A stretch of 64,000 nt of DNA from Salegentibacter sediminis (GTDB lineage Bacteria; Bacteroidota; Bacteroidia; Flavobacteriales; Flavobacteriaceae): contig NZ_MSJR01000002.1 in assembly GCF_002078605.1 (NCBI RefSeq), positions 248,001 through 312,000 of the forward strand. Direction: 5' to 3'. Shown here in pieces: positions 41,307 to 51,508 of this stretch. Position 1 is the first letter of the stretch. Every line of letters begins with the position of its first letter. The notes below the pieces were generated by a model. That model saw nothing but the letters and a program-made list of their open reading frames with translations, was not told the origin of the DNA and did not search any database. The position numbers and the translations under genes are program-made.

Positions 41307-44300
41307 ATGAAAAAAAATATCTTCTTTCCTTTTATCGCCTTTTCGATTCTTCTAACATCCTGTGTTACGGTAAAACCGAAAATCCATGAAGATGAACCTA
41401 AAGAGGACTTTGGCTACCCCGAAACAAAAGAAATAGAAAAATCCTTTTACTTAATTGGCGATGGTGGGTACTCACCTGAAGGGGGTTCTTCTAAAGGCCT
41501 TATTGCTTTTAAAAATTTCCTGGACTCGGTAAAAAAGCCTGAAAATTATACCTTCTTTCTTGGCGATAATATCTATCCCGATGGCATGCCGCCAGAAGGA
41601 GACCCGGAAAGAGAAAAGGCCGAGTATATGCTTGATGCTCAACTTGACGCCATTGAGGAATATGATGGCAATGTACTTGTAATTCCCGGCAATCATGATT
41701 GGTACAATCAAGGTATTCCCGGGCTGGATCGTCAGGAAGATTATTTAAAAGAGAAATTTGAAGAGAATCTTATCTGGTCTCCTGAAACAGGCTGTGGTTT
41801 GGAAATTATAGAGGTATCAGAGGATATTCAACTTATAGTCATCGATTCCCAATGGTATCTTACAGATTGGGACAAACATCCAAAGGTTAACGACGATTGC
41901 GGACAGATCAAAACCCGCGAGGCTATGTTGCTGGAGGTAGAGACCGAGCTTAAAAAGAGTCAGAATAAAACTGTACTCATAACTCTGCACCATCCGGTAC
42001 TTTCTAATGGAATTCACGGAGGGCAGTACAATTTCAACCGACATATTTATCCCAGTCAAAAGAAGTTGCCAATTCCCATCCTGGGTTCCCTTGCGATGTT
42101 GATTAGGACCACAGGAGGGGTGTCTATTCAGGATCTTCAGAATGAGAGATATAAGTCGCTGGCCCGTAGGCTTGAGACCATAGCCCACCGAAGAGAGCGG
42201 GTGATATTTATTGCAGGGCACGAGCATTCTCTCCAGTATATCGATAATGGTAATATCAAGCAGATCGTTTCAGGCTCAGGATCTAAAGGAACTTTTGCCA
42301 GCCTTAGTAATGACGGGCGTTTTGCCTATAGCGGGCAGGGATTTGCCGTTCTGGATGTGTTTAAGGATGGTTCTTCCTGGGTAAGTTTCTACGGAAATGA
42401 AAAAAATAAAGCCAAGTTACTTTTTCAGAAGGAAATTAATTCTGCGCCGCAGGAATACGATCTAAGTCAGTTCTCCACAGAGTTTCCTGAAACAATTACT
42501 ACATCGGTCTATTCAAAAGAAGAAACCGAAAAAAGTGATTTTCACCGAACCGTTTGGGGTAAGCGTTACCGGGAACTTTACGGAAAAGATATAGAAGTGA
42601 AAGTGGCCGATCTCGATACTTTATATGGTGGTCTCGAACCCCTCATCAAATCGGGAGGGCACCAAACGGTCTCGGTAAGAATGAAAGATACCTTGAACCG
42701 GGAGTATAATATGAGAAGGATAAGGAAGGAATCTGTGCAGTATTTGCAAAAAGTGGCCTTTAAGACGACTCCTATTCAGGATGATCTGGAAAATACCGTT
42801 GCAGAGAGACTGATGACCGATTTTTATACTGCTGCACATCCATATGCTTTTTTAGCAGTGCCTGGCTTGGCTTCTGCCGTTGACGTTCATCACACCAACC
42901 CTGAACTGTTTTATATGCCAAAGCAGCCAATCCTGGGAAGATATAATGAGGAGCACGGAGATGATATCTATATGATTGTGGAACGCCCGGAAGAGAATTG
43001 GCTTGGAAAGGAAAGTTTTGGAAGCCCCAATCACGACATTGTGAGCACCGCCGATATGTTTGAAAGGCTAAGACGAGATGAAAAATATACCCTCGATGAG
43101 CCGCGATACGTAAGATCCCGTATTTTCGATATGCTTATAGGCGACTGGGATCGCCACCAGGACCAATGGCGCTGGGCCGAGATCGAAGATCAGGAAGGAA
43201 ACCGCCACTTTGAAGCTATTCCCAGAGACCGCGATCAGGTGTTTTCTAATTTTGATGGCGCTTTCTTCGGAACGCTCAGAGCACTTGCTGGTTTTGCAAA
43301 TCAATTTGCCGTGTATGATGAGGATATTAAAGATGTGGAATGGTTTAATATCGCAGCGGTTGGTCTTGACCGTTCCCTGCTGCAAAATGTGGGCCGAGAA
43401 ACCTGGTTGAAAGAGGCCAAGTTTATTCAGGAGAATATGACCGATGAAGACATAGATAAAGCATTTGAGAAACTTCCCCCGGAAAGCAGAGAGGAAACCT
43501 TGGAAGATCTTATCGCAAAGTTAAAAGGAAGAAGAGATAATATTGTCGATATTGCGATGCGTTATTATGATCATTTGGCCAGTCTTGCCATTGTAACCGG
43601 TACCGATAAAGATGATTTTATAGATGTTACCCGCCTTCCGGAAGGTAAAACCAGAGTTAAAATAACAAGAAATAAAGGAGGGGAACGTGCGGAGACGCTC
43701 AGTGAGAAAACTTATTCCAGAGAAGAAACAAAAGATATCTGGATATATGGACTGGATGACGAAGATAAGATCCGGGTAGATGGAGAAGGAGATGAGGAAA
43801 TTTACCTGAGGATCATCGGAGGTTTAGGAAATGATATCTATACCATTAAAAATGGCCGAAACCTAAAGGTCTATGATCATAAATCATTACCCAATACAAT
43901 TAAAGAGGAGGGAAATGCCCGATTTAGATTTAGAGATCATTATGATATTAATACCTACGATAAAGATAAAAAGAACTTTAAGGGTGGAGCCTTTTTACCG
44001 GGGTTGGGGTATAATCCTGATGATGGGTTTAAAATAGGGATTGAAAGTGTATATACCGTAAACAACTTTAAGCGCAATCCGTTTACCTCGAAACATACTT
44101 TTGGCGGAGGTTATTATTTTGCAACTAATGGCTACGACCTTTATTATGAAGGAGAATTCGCTAATATTATTGGGAGATATAATTTACGGGTAGGGGCCAG
44201 TTATAACAGCCCGAATTTTGCCAGTAACCTTTTTGGCTATGGAAACGAAACAGAAAACTTCGATGACGAGTTGGGAATGGATTATAACCGTGTGAAAATA

Positions 44301-45026
44301 AGCCGGTATGCTGCTAAAGCCGGATTTGTAAAAAAGACACCTTTTGGGAGCTACTTTAGTTATTTGGCGAATTTTGAAAGTAATAAAGTAGAAGATACCG
44401 AAGGGCGGTTTATCCACGAAGAATTTAATATTACTGATGAAGATTTCTTCGAGAGAAAATATTTTGCAGGACTGGATGCCTTATATCGCTATGAAAGCTA
44501 CGATAATTCCTTAAATCCAACCCGGGGGATGAAATTTGAGTTAAACCTGGGAGGGAAGATCAATACCGCTGATACCGATCAACATTATGGATATTTTAAA
44601 CCCTACTGGAGCTTTTTTAATGCCCTGAGCCGAAACCGGAAACTTGTATTAAAATCCAAGGTGATGGCACATTTAAATATGGGCGATGGTTATGAGTTTT
44701 ATCAGGCCGCACGCCTTGGGGGCGAAACCGGCCTCAGAGGCTATAGGTTACATAGGTTTATAGGAAAAAGCGCCTTTGCTACAGGAGGAGACCTGCGCTA
44801 TAGTTTTGATGAATTCAAGACCGGCTTTTTACCAATACAATTAGGAGTTTTTGGAGGCTATGATCTGGGTAGAGTCTGGAATGATTTTGAAGAGAGTGAC
44901 AAATGGCACGACTCCTACGGTGGTGGTTTCTGGGTGACCAGTGCTCGAGCCGTAAACGGGACCTTTAGTTTCTTTAAGGGTTCGGAAGGTTGGAGGTTTG
45001 CTTTTGGCCTTGGCTTTGAATTCTAA
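41307..45026 (+). CDS. Calcineurin-like metallophosphoesterase fused to Omp85/BamA-TamA-like barrel
   Basis: GDGGYSPEGG, FLGDNIYPDG, PGNHDWYNQG, AGHEHSLQY; C-terminal ARLGGETGLRGYRLHRFIGKSAFATGGDLRY and final FGLGFEF. Confidence 0.82.
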   Translation: MKKNIFFPFIAFSILLTSCVTVKPKIHEDEPKEDFGYPETKEIEKSFYLIGDGGYSPEGGSSKGLIAFKNFLDSVKKPENYTFFLGDNIYPDGMPPEGDPEREKAEYMLDAQLDAIEEYDGNVLVIPGNHDWYNQGIPGLDRQEDYLKEKFEENLIWSPETGCGLEIIEVSEDIQLIVIDSQWYLTDWDKHPKVNDDCGQIKTREAMLLEVETELKKSQNKTVLITLHHPVLSNGIHGGQYNFNRHIYPSQKKLPIPILGSLAMLIRTTGGVSIQDLQNERYKSLARRLETIAHRRERVIFIAGHEHSLQYIDNGNIKQIVSGSGSKGTFASLSNDGRFAYSGQGFAVLDVFKDGSSWVSFYGNEKNKAKLLFQKEINSAPQEYDLSQFSTEFPETITTSVYSKEETEKSDFHRTVWGKRYRELYGKDIEVKVADLDTLYGGLEPLIKSGGHQTVSVRMKDTLNREYNMRRIRKESVQYLQKVAFKTTPIQDDLENTVAERLMTDFYTAAHPYAFLAVPGLASAVDVHHTNPELFYMPKQPILGRYNEEHGDDIYMIVERPEENWLGKESFGSPNHDIVSTADMFERLRRDEKYTLDEPRYVRSRIFDMLIGDWDRHQDQWRWAEIEDQEGNRHFEAIPRDRDQVFSNFDGAFFGTLRALAGFANQFAVYDEDIKDVEWFNIAAVGLDRSLLQNVGRETWLKEAKFIQENMTDEDIDKAFEKLPPESREETLEDLIAKLKGRRDNIVDIAMRYYDHLASLAIVTGTDKDDFIDVTRLPEGKTRVKITRNKGGERAETLSEKTYSREETKDIWIYGLDDEDKIRVDGEGDEEIYLRIIGGLGNDIYTIKNGRNLKVYDHKSLPNTIKEEGNARFRFRDHYDINTYDKDKKNFKGGAFLPGLGYNPDDGFKIGIESVYTVNNFKRNPFTSKHTFGGGYYFATNGYDLYYEGEFANIIGRYNLRVGASYNSPNFASNLFGYGNETENFDDELGMDYNRVKISRYAAKAGFVKKTPFGSYFSYLANFESNKVEDTEGRFIHEEFNITDEDFFERKYFAGLDALYRYESYDNSLNPTRGMKFELNLGGKINTADTDQHYGYFKPYWSFFNALSRNRKLVLKSKVMAHLNMGDGYEFYQAARLGGETGLRGYRLHRFIGKSAFATGGDLRYSFDEFKTGFLPIQLGVFGGYDLGRVWNDFEESDKWHDSYGGGFWVTSARAVNGTFSFFKGSEGWRFAFGLGFEF

Positions 45027-45070
45027 GATTGGTTCCTCTGCTATAGCTAAAACATAAGAATAATTTTAAC

Positions 45071-45110
45071 CTGAAGCGCCCCATCTGGTTAGATGGGGCG
45101 CTTCAATTTT
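45071..45110. terminator. Terminator-like hairpin
   Basis: TGAAGCGCCCCATCT-ggtt-AGATGGGGCGCTTCA then ATTTTT. Confidence 0.8.
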
Positions 45111-45183
45111 TCACTTTATGTTACTTTATTAGTACAGGGGTGCTTTATAATGAAGATTCCCTGGGCTGGCTGCGTCTTGTGTT

Positions 45184-46041
45184 TTAATTTATTCTGAATT
45201 CATATAGGTTTCCTCCTCGGCCTGCCGATTGTTCATCGGTGAGGTAAAGGCTTGTGCTATCTTTGAAGCAAACGCTCTCTTTCTGAGAATTATGACTAAA
45301 TTCCAGGTGTTTTATTTTTCCGCCTGCAAAATCATCACCTTTAAAATCTGTGATCACGTATAAAGATTTGTTGGTAAGCAAGATCAGCTTTTTCTGATCT
45401 TCACTTACTGAAGCCGCCGTAATACGGCAGGAGGTCTCTTTACAAGACTGAAATTCTCCTATTAATTTTGCCTTATGTTTGCCCGGGACATCAGGCAAAC
45501 GGTAGATCTTTGAAACTCCGTTGCTTTTGCTGCTGCGATTTTTAGTGAAGAGGTATAGATTTCCGTTTAAATGTGCAAAGGCTTCTATATCAAAATTTCT
45601 GTGTTTCCTTTTCGGCGGAAATTCTGTTTGATCTTCCAGCCGAAAAGAGATCTTTTCTGCAGTAATTTCTTCCGAAGTAATTTTTTCAGGATTCTTTACT
45701 TTATAAATAACCAGATCATCCCGTTTATTGCGGTTATTGCCAAAATCTCCGATATATAGATAATCTGAGGTATCCCAAGCCAGGTCTTCCCAATCCTTAT
45801 TTTCAGCATTGTTTATTTCGATGTCTTTTAATGTAGTTTCCCCCGGCTTAAGACCATAAAGTACATTTTCATTTCCTGAATCATTGATCATCCAGATCAT
45901 TTCTGAGCCGGGAAATTTTTCCATTCCGCTTACTTCTTTCATAGTGGCGGGGAGGTGTTGAATTTTTAGTAACTGCCCATAATCTTCACAACTCCATAGC
46001 AGGAAAATCCCCAGTAATGGAAATAGTTTAAAAGTCTTCAT
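45184..46041 (-). CDS. Hypothetical lipoprotein, possibly beta-propeller-like
   Basis: LLWSCEDYG lipobox; repeated strand-like motifs (MIWMINDSGNENVLYGL, WDTSDYLYIGDFGNN). Confidence 0.6.
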   Translation of the reverse strand: MKTFKLFPLLGIFLLWSCEDYGQLLKIQHLPATMKEVSGMEKFPGSEMIWMINDSGNENVLYGLKPGETTLKDIEINNAENKDWEDLAWDTSDYLYIGDFGNNRNKRDDLVIYKVKNPEKITSEEITAEKISFRLEDQTEFPPKRKHRNFDIEAFAHLNGNLYLFTKNRSSKSNGVSKIYRLPDVPGKHKAKLIGEFQSCKETSCRITAASVSEDQKKLILLTNKSLYVITDFKGDDFAGGKIKHLEFSHNSQKESVCFKDSTSLYLTDEQSAGRGGNLYEFRIN

Positions 46042-46042
46042 T

Positions 46043-46933
46043 TTACTGATTGTTGTCGGGGTTTTTTATGGATAAGTTATTAGAGAAATCGATAGTTCTA
46101 ATAGGGAATGGGATGGTGATATCGTTGGCATCAAAGGCCTGTTTGATCGCGATGATAGCCTTGTTTTTGGCAATTAGAATATCCCGGTTTTTAGTGACAT
46201 CTGTCCAGAACCTAATGACAAAATTAATAGAACTATCGCCAAACTCTGTATACATAAACTCTACTTCCTCGTTGGATTTGGGAGGGAAGATCTTTTCAAT
46301 GGTTTCCAGGCTGAGTTTTTGCACAAATTCCAAATTGGAATTATATGCGATTCCGCAGTCGAGCATAACACGGGACCGGGGAGTACTTGAAAAATTCTTA
46401 AAGGGTTCCTCTACAATTTTGGAGTTGGGGATAACTACATAATTGTTATCAGACTGTTTGATCACGATATTCCGAAGATTGATATCTATAACCTGCCCGG
46501 CGTACGAATTAGTTTCAATCCAGTCACCTATTTGAATTTCTGGAAGAAAACTAAGAATAACCCCGGAGAAAGTATTGTTTAAAGTGCCTTGAAGGGCAAG
46601 GCCTATAGCCAGACCTACAACTCCGGCACTTGCAAGAACAGTAGTTAAAACCTTATCCAGGTTAAGTAATCCCAGGGCAACAAAAAAGCCAATAAGTACT
46701 ACGACAAGCTTGAGAACCTTTATGATCATCCTGCGGATGGAAACCTGTTTAATCTTAATCCTTAACAGTCGGTCCAGGACTCTGCCAAGATAGCGTGCCA
46801 GAATAAGAAATAGGCCAAAAACAAGAATGGCCAGCACAAAATTCGGTAAATTCAGAATTATTGTATCCAGCCATTCCTGAAGTTTGCTCCCTATTTTTTT
46901 CAGGGAATCATAAAAGTTATAATCATCGAACAT
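46043..46933 (-). CDS. MscS-family mechanosensitive ion channel
   Basis: ASAGVVGLAIGLALQGTLNNTFSGVILSFLPEIQIGDWIE, NNYVVIPNSKI. Confidence 0.92.
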   Translation of the reverse strand: MFDDYNFYDSLKKIGSKLQEWLDTIILNLPNFVLAILVFGLFLILARYLGRVLDRLLRIKIKQVSIRRMIIKVLKLVVVLIGFFVALGLLNLDKVLTTVLASAGVVGLAIGLALQGTLNNTFSGVILSFLPEIQIGDWIETNSYAGQVIDINLRNIVIKQSDNNYVVIPNSKIVEEPFKNFSSTPRSRVMLDCGIAYNSNLEFVQKLSLETIEKIFPPKSNEEVEFMYTEFGDSSINFVIRFWTDVTKNRDILIAKNKAIIAIKQAFDANDITIPFPIRTIDFSNNLSIKNPDNNQ

Positions 46934-46945
46934 TAAGAGAGGGGA

Positions 46946-47449
46946 TTACTTAGCCTTTTTTACCGGGGCATGACCATCGGTAGTTTTCATTTTCCAGGCG
47001 TCAAGCATCCAGCTTGTTTTCTCCAGTTCTCTAATGTAAGCTCCAATAAGATCTATAGTACCTTCATCGCCGGCTTTATCGGCAACTTCTACCACGCTAC
47101 GCATTTGTTTTAGCAAGATGCCGTGGTCTTTCAGGAGCGTTTCAATCATTTCGTAATCGGTAAGATCGGCCTTTGCTTCTTTAAGGTTTGAAGCTTTCAG
47201 GTATTCGCTTAGATTACTTGTTGGCTGATGGCGAAGGGTTAAGATCCTTTCGGCTATTTCATCTACTTTTAGCTTGGCATCATCATACAGCTCTTCGAAT
47301 TTTTCGTGAAGGTCAAAGAAATTCTTTCCTATAACGTTCCAGTGAAAATTCCGAAGTTTCTGGTAATAAAGATGATAATCGGCAAGGAGAACATTAAGCT
47401 CTTTAACTGTGTTCTCGGTTTTCTTTTTATCTAATCCTAAGTAACTCAT
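46946..47449 (-). CDS. Dps-family DNA-binding/ferritin-like protein
   Basis: YQKLRNFHWNVIGKNFFDLHEKFEELYDDAKLKVDEIAERI. Confidence 0.92.
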   Translation of the reverse strand: MSYLGLDKKKTENTVKELNVLLADYHLYYQKLRNFHWNVIGKNFFDLHEKFEELYDDAKLKVDEIAERILTLRHQPTSNLSEYLKASNLKEAKADLTDYEMIETLLKDHGILLKQMRSVVEVADKAGDEGTIDLIGAYIRELEKTSWMLDAWKMKTTDGHAPVKKAK

Positions 47450-47548
47450 AGTTTTTGTTTATTGATTCTTAAATTATGATACTAAAATACAATAGTTTAG
47501 TGAGCTTGCCAAGCCGTATTATTGCTTTAATAGAAGTTTAACGAGTTA

Positions 47549-47869
47549 TTAATCGATTGGGCGATGGCCCTTGAGGTCCAGCTTTTTCATCATTTCATCG
47601 GACACCTGTCCACTGGAAATTCCATAACCATCTACAAGGACACCTTTTCGGCCATTGGTTGTGGATATGGCATAAAGAATGGCATTATCGTCGGGGTTGC
47701 TCATTCCTTCGAAACGAAGCACCTTATCAACGTCAAATTCTTCAATGCCATAAGTTTCATTTTTAGATTTGATCTCAATTTGTTCATCCAGCAGATTGAA
47801 ATCGTGTTCATATCCTTCTTCCAGTTTCAGTTTATTAATTGCCTGGGATAATGTTCCGTAATCTTTCAT
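47549..47869 (-). CDS. Small conserved hypothetical protein
   Basis: 106 aa; MKDYGTLSQAINKLKLEEGYEHDFNLL...; no recognised catalytic motif. Confidence 0.6.
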   Translation of the reverse strand: MKDYGTLSQAINKLKLEEGYEHDFNLLDEQIEIKSKNETYGIEEFDVDKVLRFEGMSNPDDNAILYAISTTNGRKGVLVDGYGISSGQVSDEMMKKLDLKGHRPID

Positions 47870-47992
47870 TTTAATTATTTTGACATGATTAGAGTATTAA
47901 ATTACGGCGCAAGCCCAATATTTGCAAACTACTACGGGGGTTTAGGATAAGTTTAACTCGTGATAAAAACTACTTCCGGAGAAAAGAAAAGT

Positions 47993-48154
47993 TTAGAAGT
48001 CCTTTCCTTGTTGCTCATCTTCATTTTTCTTTTTTCTGCGGAAGAAGCTAAGAGGGAAAACAAGGAAAATAAACAGGTACCAGCCGGTGAGGATCCCGAT
48101 TATGGTGATAAGGGCTGCAAGAATAAAAAACCAATAGGTACGCAGAAAATTCAT
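47993..48154 (-). CDS. Small membrane protein (53 aa), absent from ORF track
   Basis: Manual translation MNFLRTYWFFILAALITIIGILTGWYLFIFLVFPLSFFRRKKKNEDEQQGKDF*; ATGA overlap with upstream DCC gene. Confidence 0.65.
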   Translation of the reverse strand: MNFLRTYWFFILAALITIIGILTGWYLFIFLVFPLSFFRRKKKNEDEQQGKDF

Positions 48155-48615
48155 AATAATGCCAAAATAACAAAAACAGCGAGAAGGTAAAAAAGCCAGT
48201 AGAATTTAAAATTGACAGGGTCTTCTCCCAGAAGTGCTTTAGTAAGCTTAAAGTAAAAATCCCGGTTTTTCGCTATATGATTATAAGCTTCATCACTTAA
48301 CTTTTCAAACCAGGAATATTGTTGGTACCAATGATGCCATTTTTCATCACCGGTGTAGTATAAGCTTCTGTAGGCAGAATCGGGCCCGCTGTAAACCCTG
48401 CCATCGGGTTCGATAAGTCGGCTTGCCTTTTTGAATTCTTTTTCTGGAATATCAGGAAATTCGCCAGCTTCCTCCTGGTAAGTAACAAATCGGAGTTTAG
48501 CTTTTGTTTTTAGTTGCCAACGGGTCTTCCAGAATTTACAAAAGCCGCAGGTGCCATCCCAAACCATTGTAGGTTTTTTTGGGGGATATTCGGTTTGGTT
48601 TATTTTAGCAAACAT
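48151..48615 (-). CDS. DCC-family thiol-disulfide oxidoreductase (DUF393)
   Basis: WDGTCGFCKFWKTRW motif. Confidence 0.85.
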   Translation of the reverse strand: MFAKINQTEYPPKKPTMVWDGTCGFCKFWKTRWQLKTKAKLRFVTYQEEAGEFPDIPEKEFKKASRLIEPDGRVYSGPDSAYRSLYYTGDEKWHHWYQQYSWFEKLSDEAYNHIAKNRDFYFKLTKALLGEDPVNFKFYWLFYLLAVFVILALL

Positions 48616-48749
48616 TTTCTTTAGAATTATTTTTAAGGCCTTTTAAAGTTATTAAATCTTTAATAAAATCATGAAACATATCAGGGTAAAGAATAATTTC
48701 CAGGAAATATTCATACTTTTATAAATTATTTTAATTTTTCAGAGAGATT

Positions 48750-49757
48750 ATGAAGAATAAGATCACCCTTAAGGAATTAGCAAAACTGCTTAATGTATCA
48801 ATTTCAACCGTTTCCAAAGCTTTAAATGACAGCCCCGAGATAAGCGCCAAGACCGTTGAGCGGGTAAAGGAACTTGCTAAATTGCATAATTACAGGCCTA
48901 ATCCGGTAGCTGTAAATCTTAAAAGCAGCAAGAGTGGGACTATTGGAGTTATTATCCCAAATATTTCCAATTCCTTTTTTGCCCGTGTACTTTCGGGGAT
49001 TGAAGCAGAAGCCCAACGTGCCGGTTTGCAGGTGATCACTTATATTTCTAATGAAAAGTTGGATAGAGAGAAGCAGATCTGTGATATGTTAACCACAGGT
49101 TATGTAGATGGGGTTTTGATAGCTGTAGCAGAAGAGACTCAACGAAAAAAAGAATTTGACCATCTATACCAACTGGTGGAATATGGAATCCCGGTAGTAT
49201 TGTATGACAGGATAAATTTTGACATTCCCGCCGACCGAATAGGAATAGATGATGTAGGTACTTTTGCTGATGTAACCAAAGGCTTACTGGCAAAAGGCAT
49301 TAGAAAAATAGGAATAGCTACTACTATCCATCATATGGGTGTGGGAAAACTGAGGATAGAGGGTTATAAAGAGGCTTTGCCTAAAAATGAAAATTATTAT
49401 ATCGCCAACTCGGCCCGGCCGGAGTCTTTAAAAGAGAAAACCGAAAAGATGCTTGTTAAGGATAAGGTAGAGGCAGTAATCTGCACCGATTTTGAAAGTA
49501 CCATGCAGGTCTACCGATCGGCTTTTGAACATACAATAAATATCCCTGAGGATCTGAAAGTTATAGGTTTTATAGGGAAAGAACTCGCCAACTTTTTAAC
49601 TCCGAGTATCAGCTATATCGACCAGTTTCCCGAAGAGATGGGAACGGGAGCAATGCAGTTACTGGAGGCTCGTCTTAATAATTACAATAAAGATAAATCC
49701 GGCACCGAGAGAATACTTAAAACCAGCCTGGTACATTTGGAGTCTACCAAATTCTAA
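48750..49757 (+). CDS. LacI-family transcriptional regulator
   Basis: ITLKELAKLLNVSISTVSKALNDSPEISAKTVERVKELA HTH; periplasmic-binding-like sensor. Confidence 0.94.
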   Translation: MKNKITLKELAKLLNVSISTVSKALNDSPEISAKTVERVKELAKLHNYRPNPVAVNLKSSKSGTIGVIIPNISNSFFARVLSGIEAEAQRAGLQVITYISNEKLDREKQICDMLTTGYVDGVLIAVAEETQRKKEFDHLYQLVEYGIPVVLYDRINFDIPADRIGIDDVGTFADVTKGLLAKGIRKIGIATTIHHMGVGKLRIEGYKEALPKNENYYIANSARPESLKEKTEKMLVKDKVEAVICTDFESTMQVYRSAFEHTINIPEDLKVIGFIGKELANFLTPSISYIDQFPEEMGTGAMQLLEARLNNYNKDKSGTERILKTSLVHLESTKF

Positions 49758-50062
49758 ATTATCTATAGCCCTGGAGAGGATTATTTATAGGGCAGATTTA
49801 GGTATGCTATGCCATACCGGTGCTTCTTTGAAGTTTCCCTATAATTTCTTTTTAACAGAGGTTTTTTTACAGAGAAATAACGAAGGAGGACCTAGCTAGA
49901 TGTGATTATTTACGAGTTGATTTATTTGATTTATTTCTAAAGAGTATCCGGTATATCAGAATCTTATAATCTAAAAATACTTTTCAAGAAATAAGTTGGA
50001 TGCTTGGAGGTAAACAAATAATAATTCTATTTTTGCCGATGCTTCTGAAAGAACTATAGAAA

Positions 50063-51508
50063 ATGTTATTCAACTCCCTGGACTTTGCGATCTTTCTGCC
50101 GATTGTTTTTATTCTTTACTGGTTTGTTTTTAACAAAAATCTAAAATGGCAAAACCTACTGGTTGCTGCAGCTAGTTATGTTTTCTACGGTTGGTGGGAT
50201 TGGCGATTTCTTTCGCTTATACTTTTTAGCACTTTAGTGGATTATTTTGTTGGTGTGAGCTTAGGCAAAACGGAAGCCCCAACGAGAAGAAAAGTCTTAC
50301 TTTGGATAAGTATCCTGGTTAATCTTGGTTTCCTGGGATTCTTCAAATACTATAACTTTTTTCTGGATAATTTTAAGTCGGCTTTTAGTATCGCGGGCTA
50401 TGAATTGAATGCAAATTCTCTTAATATCATCCTTCCTGTTGGAATTAGTTTTTACACCTTCCAAACTTTGAGTTATACCATAGATGTGTATAAAGAACGA
50501 TTAGAACCAACTAAAAATTTCATCTCTTTTGCGGCTTTTGTCAGTTTCTTTCCCCAGTTGGTTGCAGGTCCTATTGAAAGGGCGTCTAATTTATTGCCAC
50601 AATTTTATAAGCCGAGAAAATTTGAATATAGCCAGGGAGTTGATGGCATGCGGCAGATTTTGTGGGGACTGTTCAAAAAGGTAGTAATCGCAGATAACTG
50701 TGCGGTATATGCCAATCATATTTTTGAAAACTCTGCAGATATGTCTGGGAGTACTTTAGCTTTGGGAGCTGTGTTTTTCACCTTTCAGATCTATGGGGAT
50801 TTCTCCGGATACTCAGATATTGCTATAGGAACCGCCCGACTTTTTGGTTTTAATTTAATGCAGAATTTTGCATCCCCATATTTTTCCAGAGATATCGCAG
50901 AATTTTGGAGGCGTTGGCATATATCCTTATCCACATGGTTTAGGGATTATTTGTATATACCCCTGGGAGGAAGCCGGGGAGGCACTTTGATGAAAGTCAG
51001 GAATACCTTTATTATATTTATTGTAAGCGGTTTCTGGCACGGGGCAAACTGGACTTTTATTGTATGGGGGGCATTGAATGCAGTTTATTTTCTCCCCTTA
51101 CTACTAACTAATAAAAACCGTCAGAATATGGAAGTGGTGGCCGAGGATTCTTATTTGCCTTCATTGAAAGAGATGGGACAGATGACTTTAACCTTTGGAC
51201 TAACGGTAATTGCCTGGGTGTTTTTTAGAGCGGAGAATATTGGACATGCCGTGAGCTACTTGGGAGGAATGTTTTCATGGTCATTTTTTAATGAACCCTC
51301 ATACTCTGGGATTTCTTTTCTTAAAACTTTAATACCAATATTAATTTTATTTTTTACCGTTGAATGGTTAGGTAGAAGAAACCAGTATGCCTTATCCCAG
51401 GGTTTATTAAAAAATAATGTTTTAAGGAAAACCTTATACTTAACGATCTCTATATTAGTTTTATTATTTTATGGACAAAATCAGGAATTCATATATTTTC
51501 AGTTTTAA
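50063..51508 (+). CDS. MBOAT-family O-acyltransferase (AlgI-like), copy 1
   Basis: FVSFFPQLVAGPIERASNLLPQF, FWRRWHISLSTWFRDYLYIPLGGSRGG, GFWHGANWTFIVWG. Confidence 0.93.
   Translation: MLFNSLDFAIFLPIVFILYWFVFNKNLKWQNLLVAAASYVFYGWWDWRFLSLILFSTLVDYFVGVSLGKTEAPTRRKVLLWISILVNLGFLGFFKYYNFFLDNFKSAFSIAGYELNANSLNIILPVGISFYTFQTLSYTIDVYKERLEPTKNFISFAAFVSFFPQLVAGPIERASNLLPQFYKPRKFEYSQGVDGMRQILWGLFKKVVIADNCAVYANHIFENSADMSGSTLALGAVFFTFQIYGDFSGYSDIAIGTARLFGFNLMQNFASPYFSRDIAEFWRRWHISLSTWFRDYLYIPLGGSRGGTLMKVRNTFIIFIVSGFWHGANWTFIVWGALNAVYFLPLLLTNKNRQNMEVVAEDSYLPSLKEMGQMTLTFGLTVIAWVFFRAENIGHAVSYLGGMFSWSFFNEPSYSGISFLKTLIPILILFFTVEWLGRRNQYALSQGLLKNNVLRKTLYLTISILVLLFYGQNQEFIYFQF

Noticed and set aside
47960-48190. 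Plus-strand ORF of 76 aa (MIKTTSGEKKSLEVL...)
   Set aside because: Antisense to the more convincing 53-aa membrane protein on the minus strand; no motifs and low complexity.
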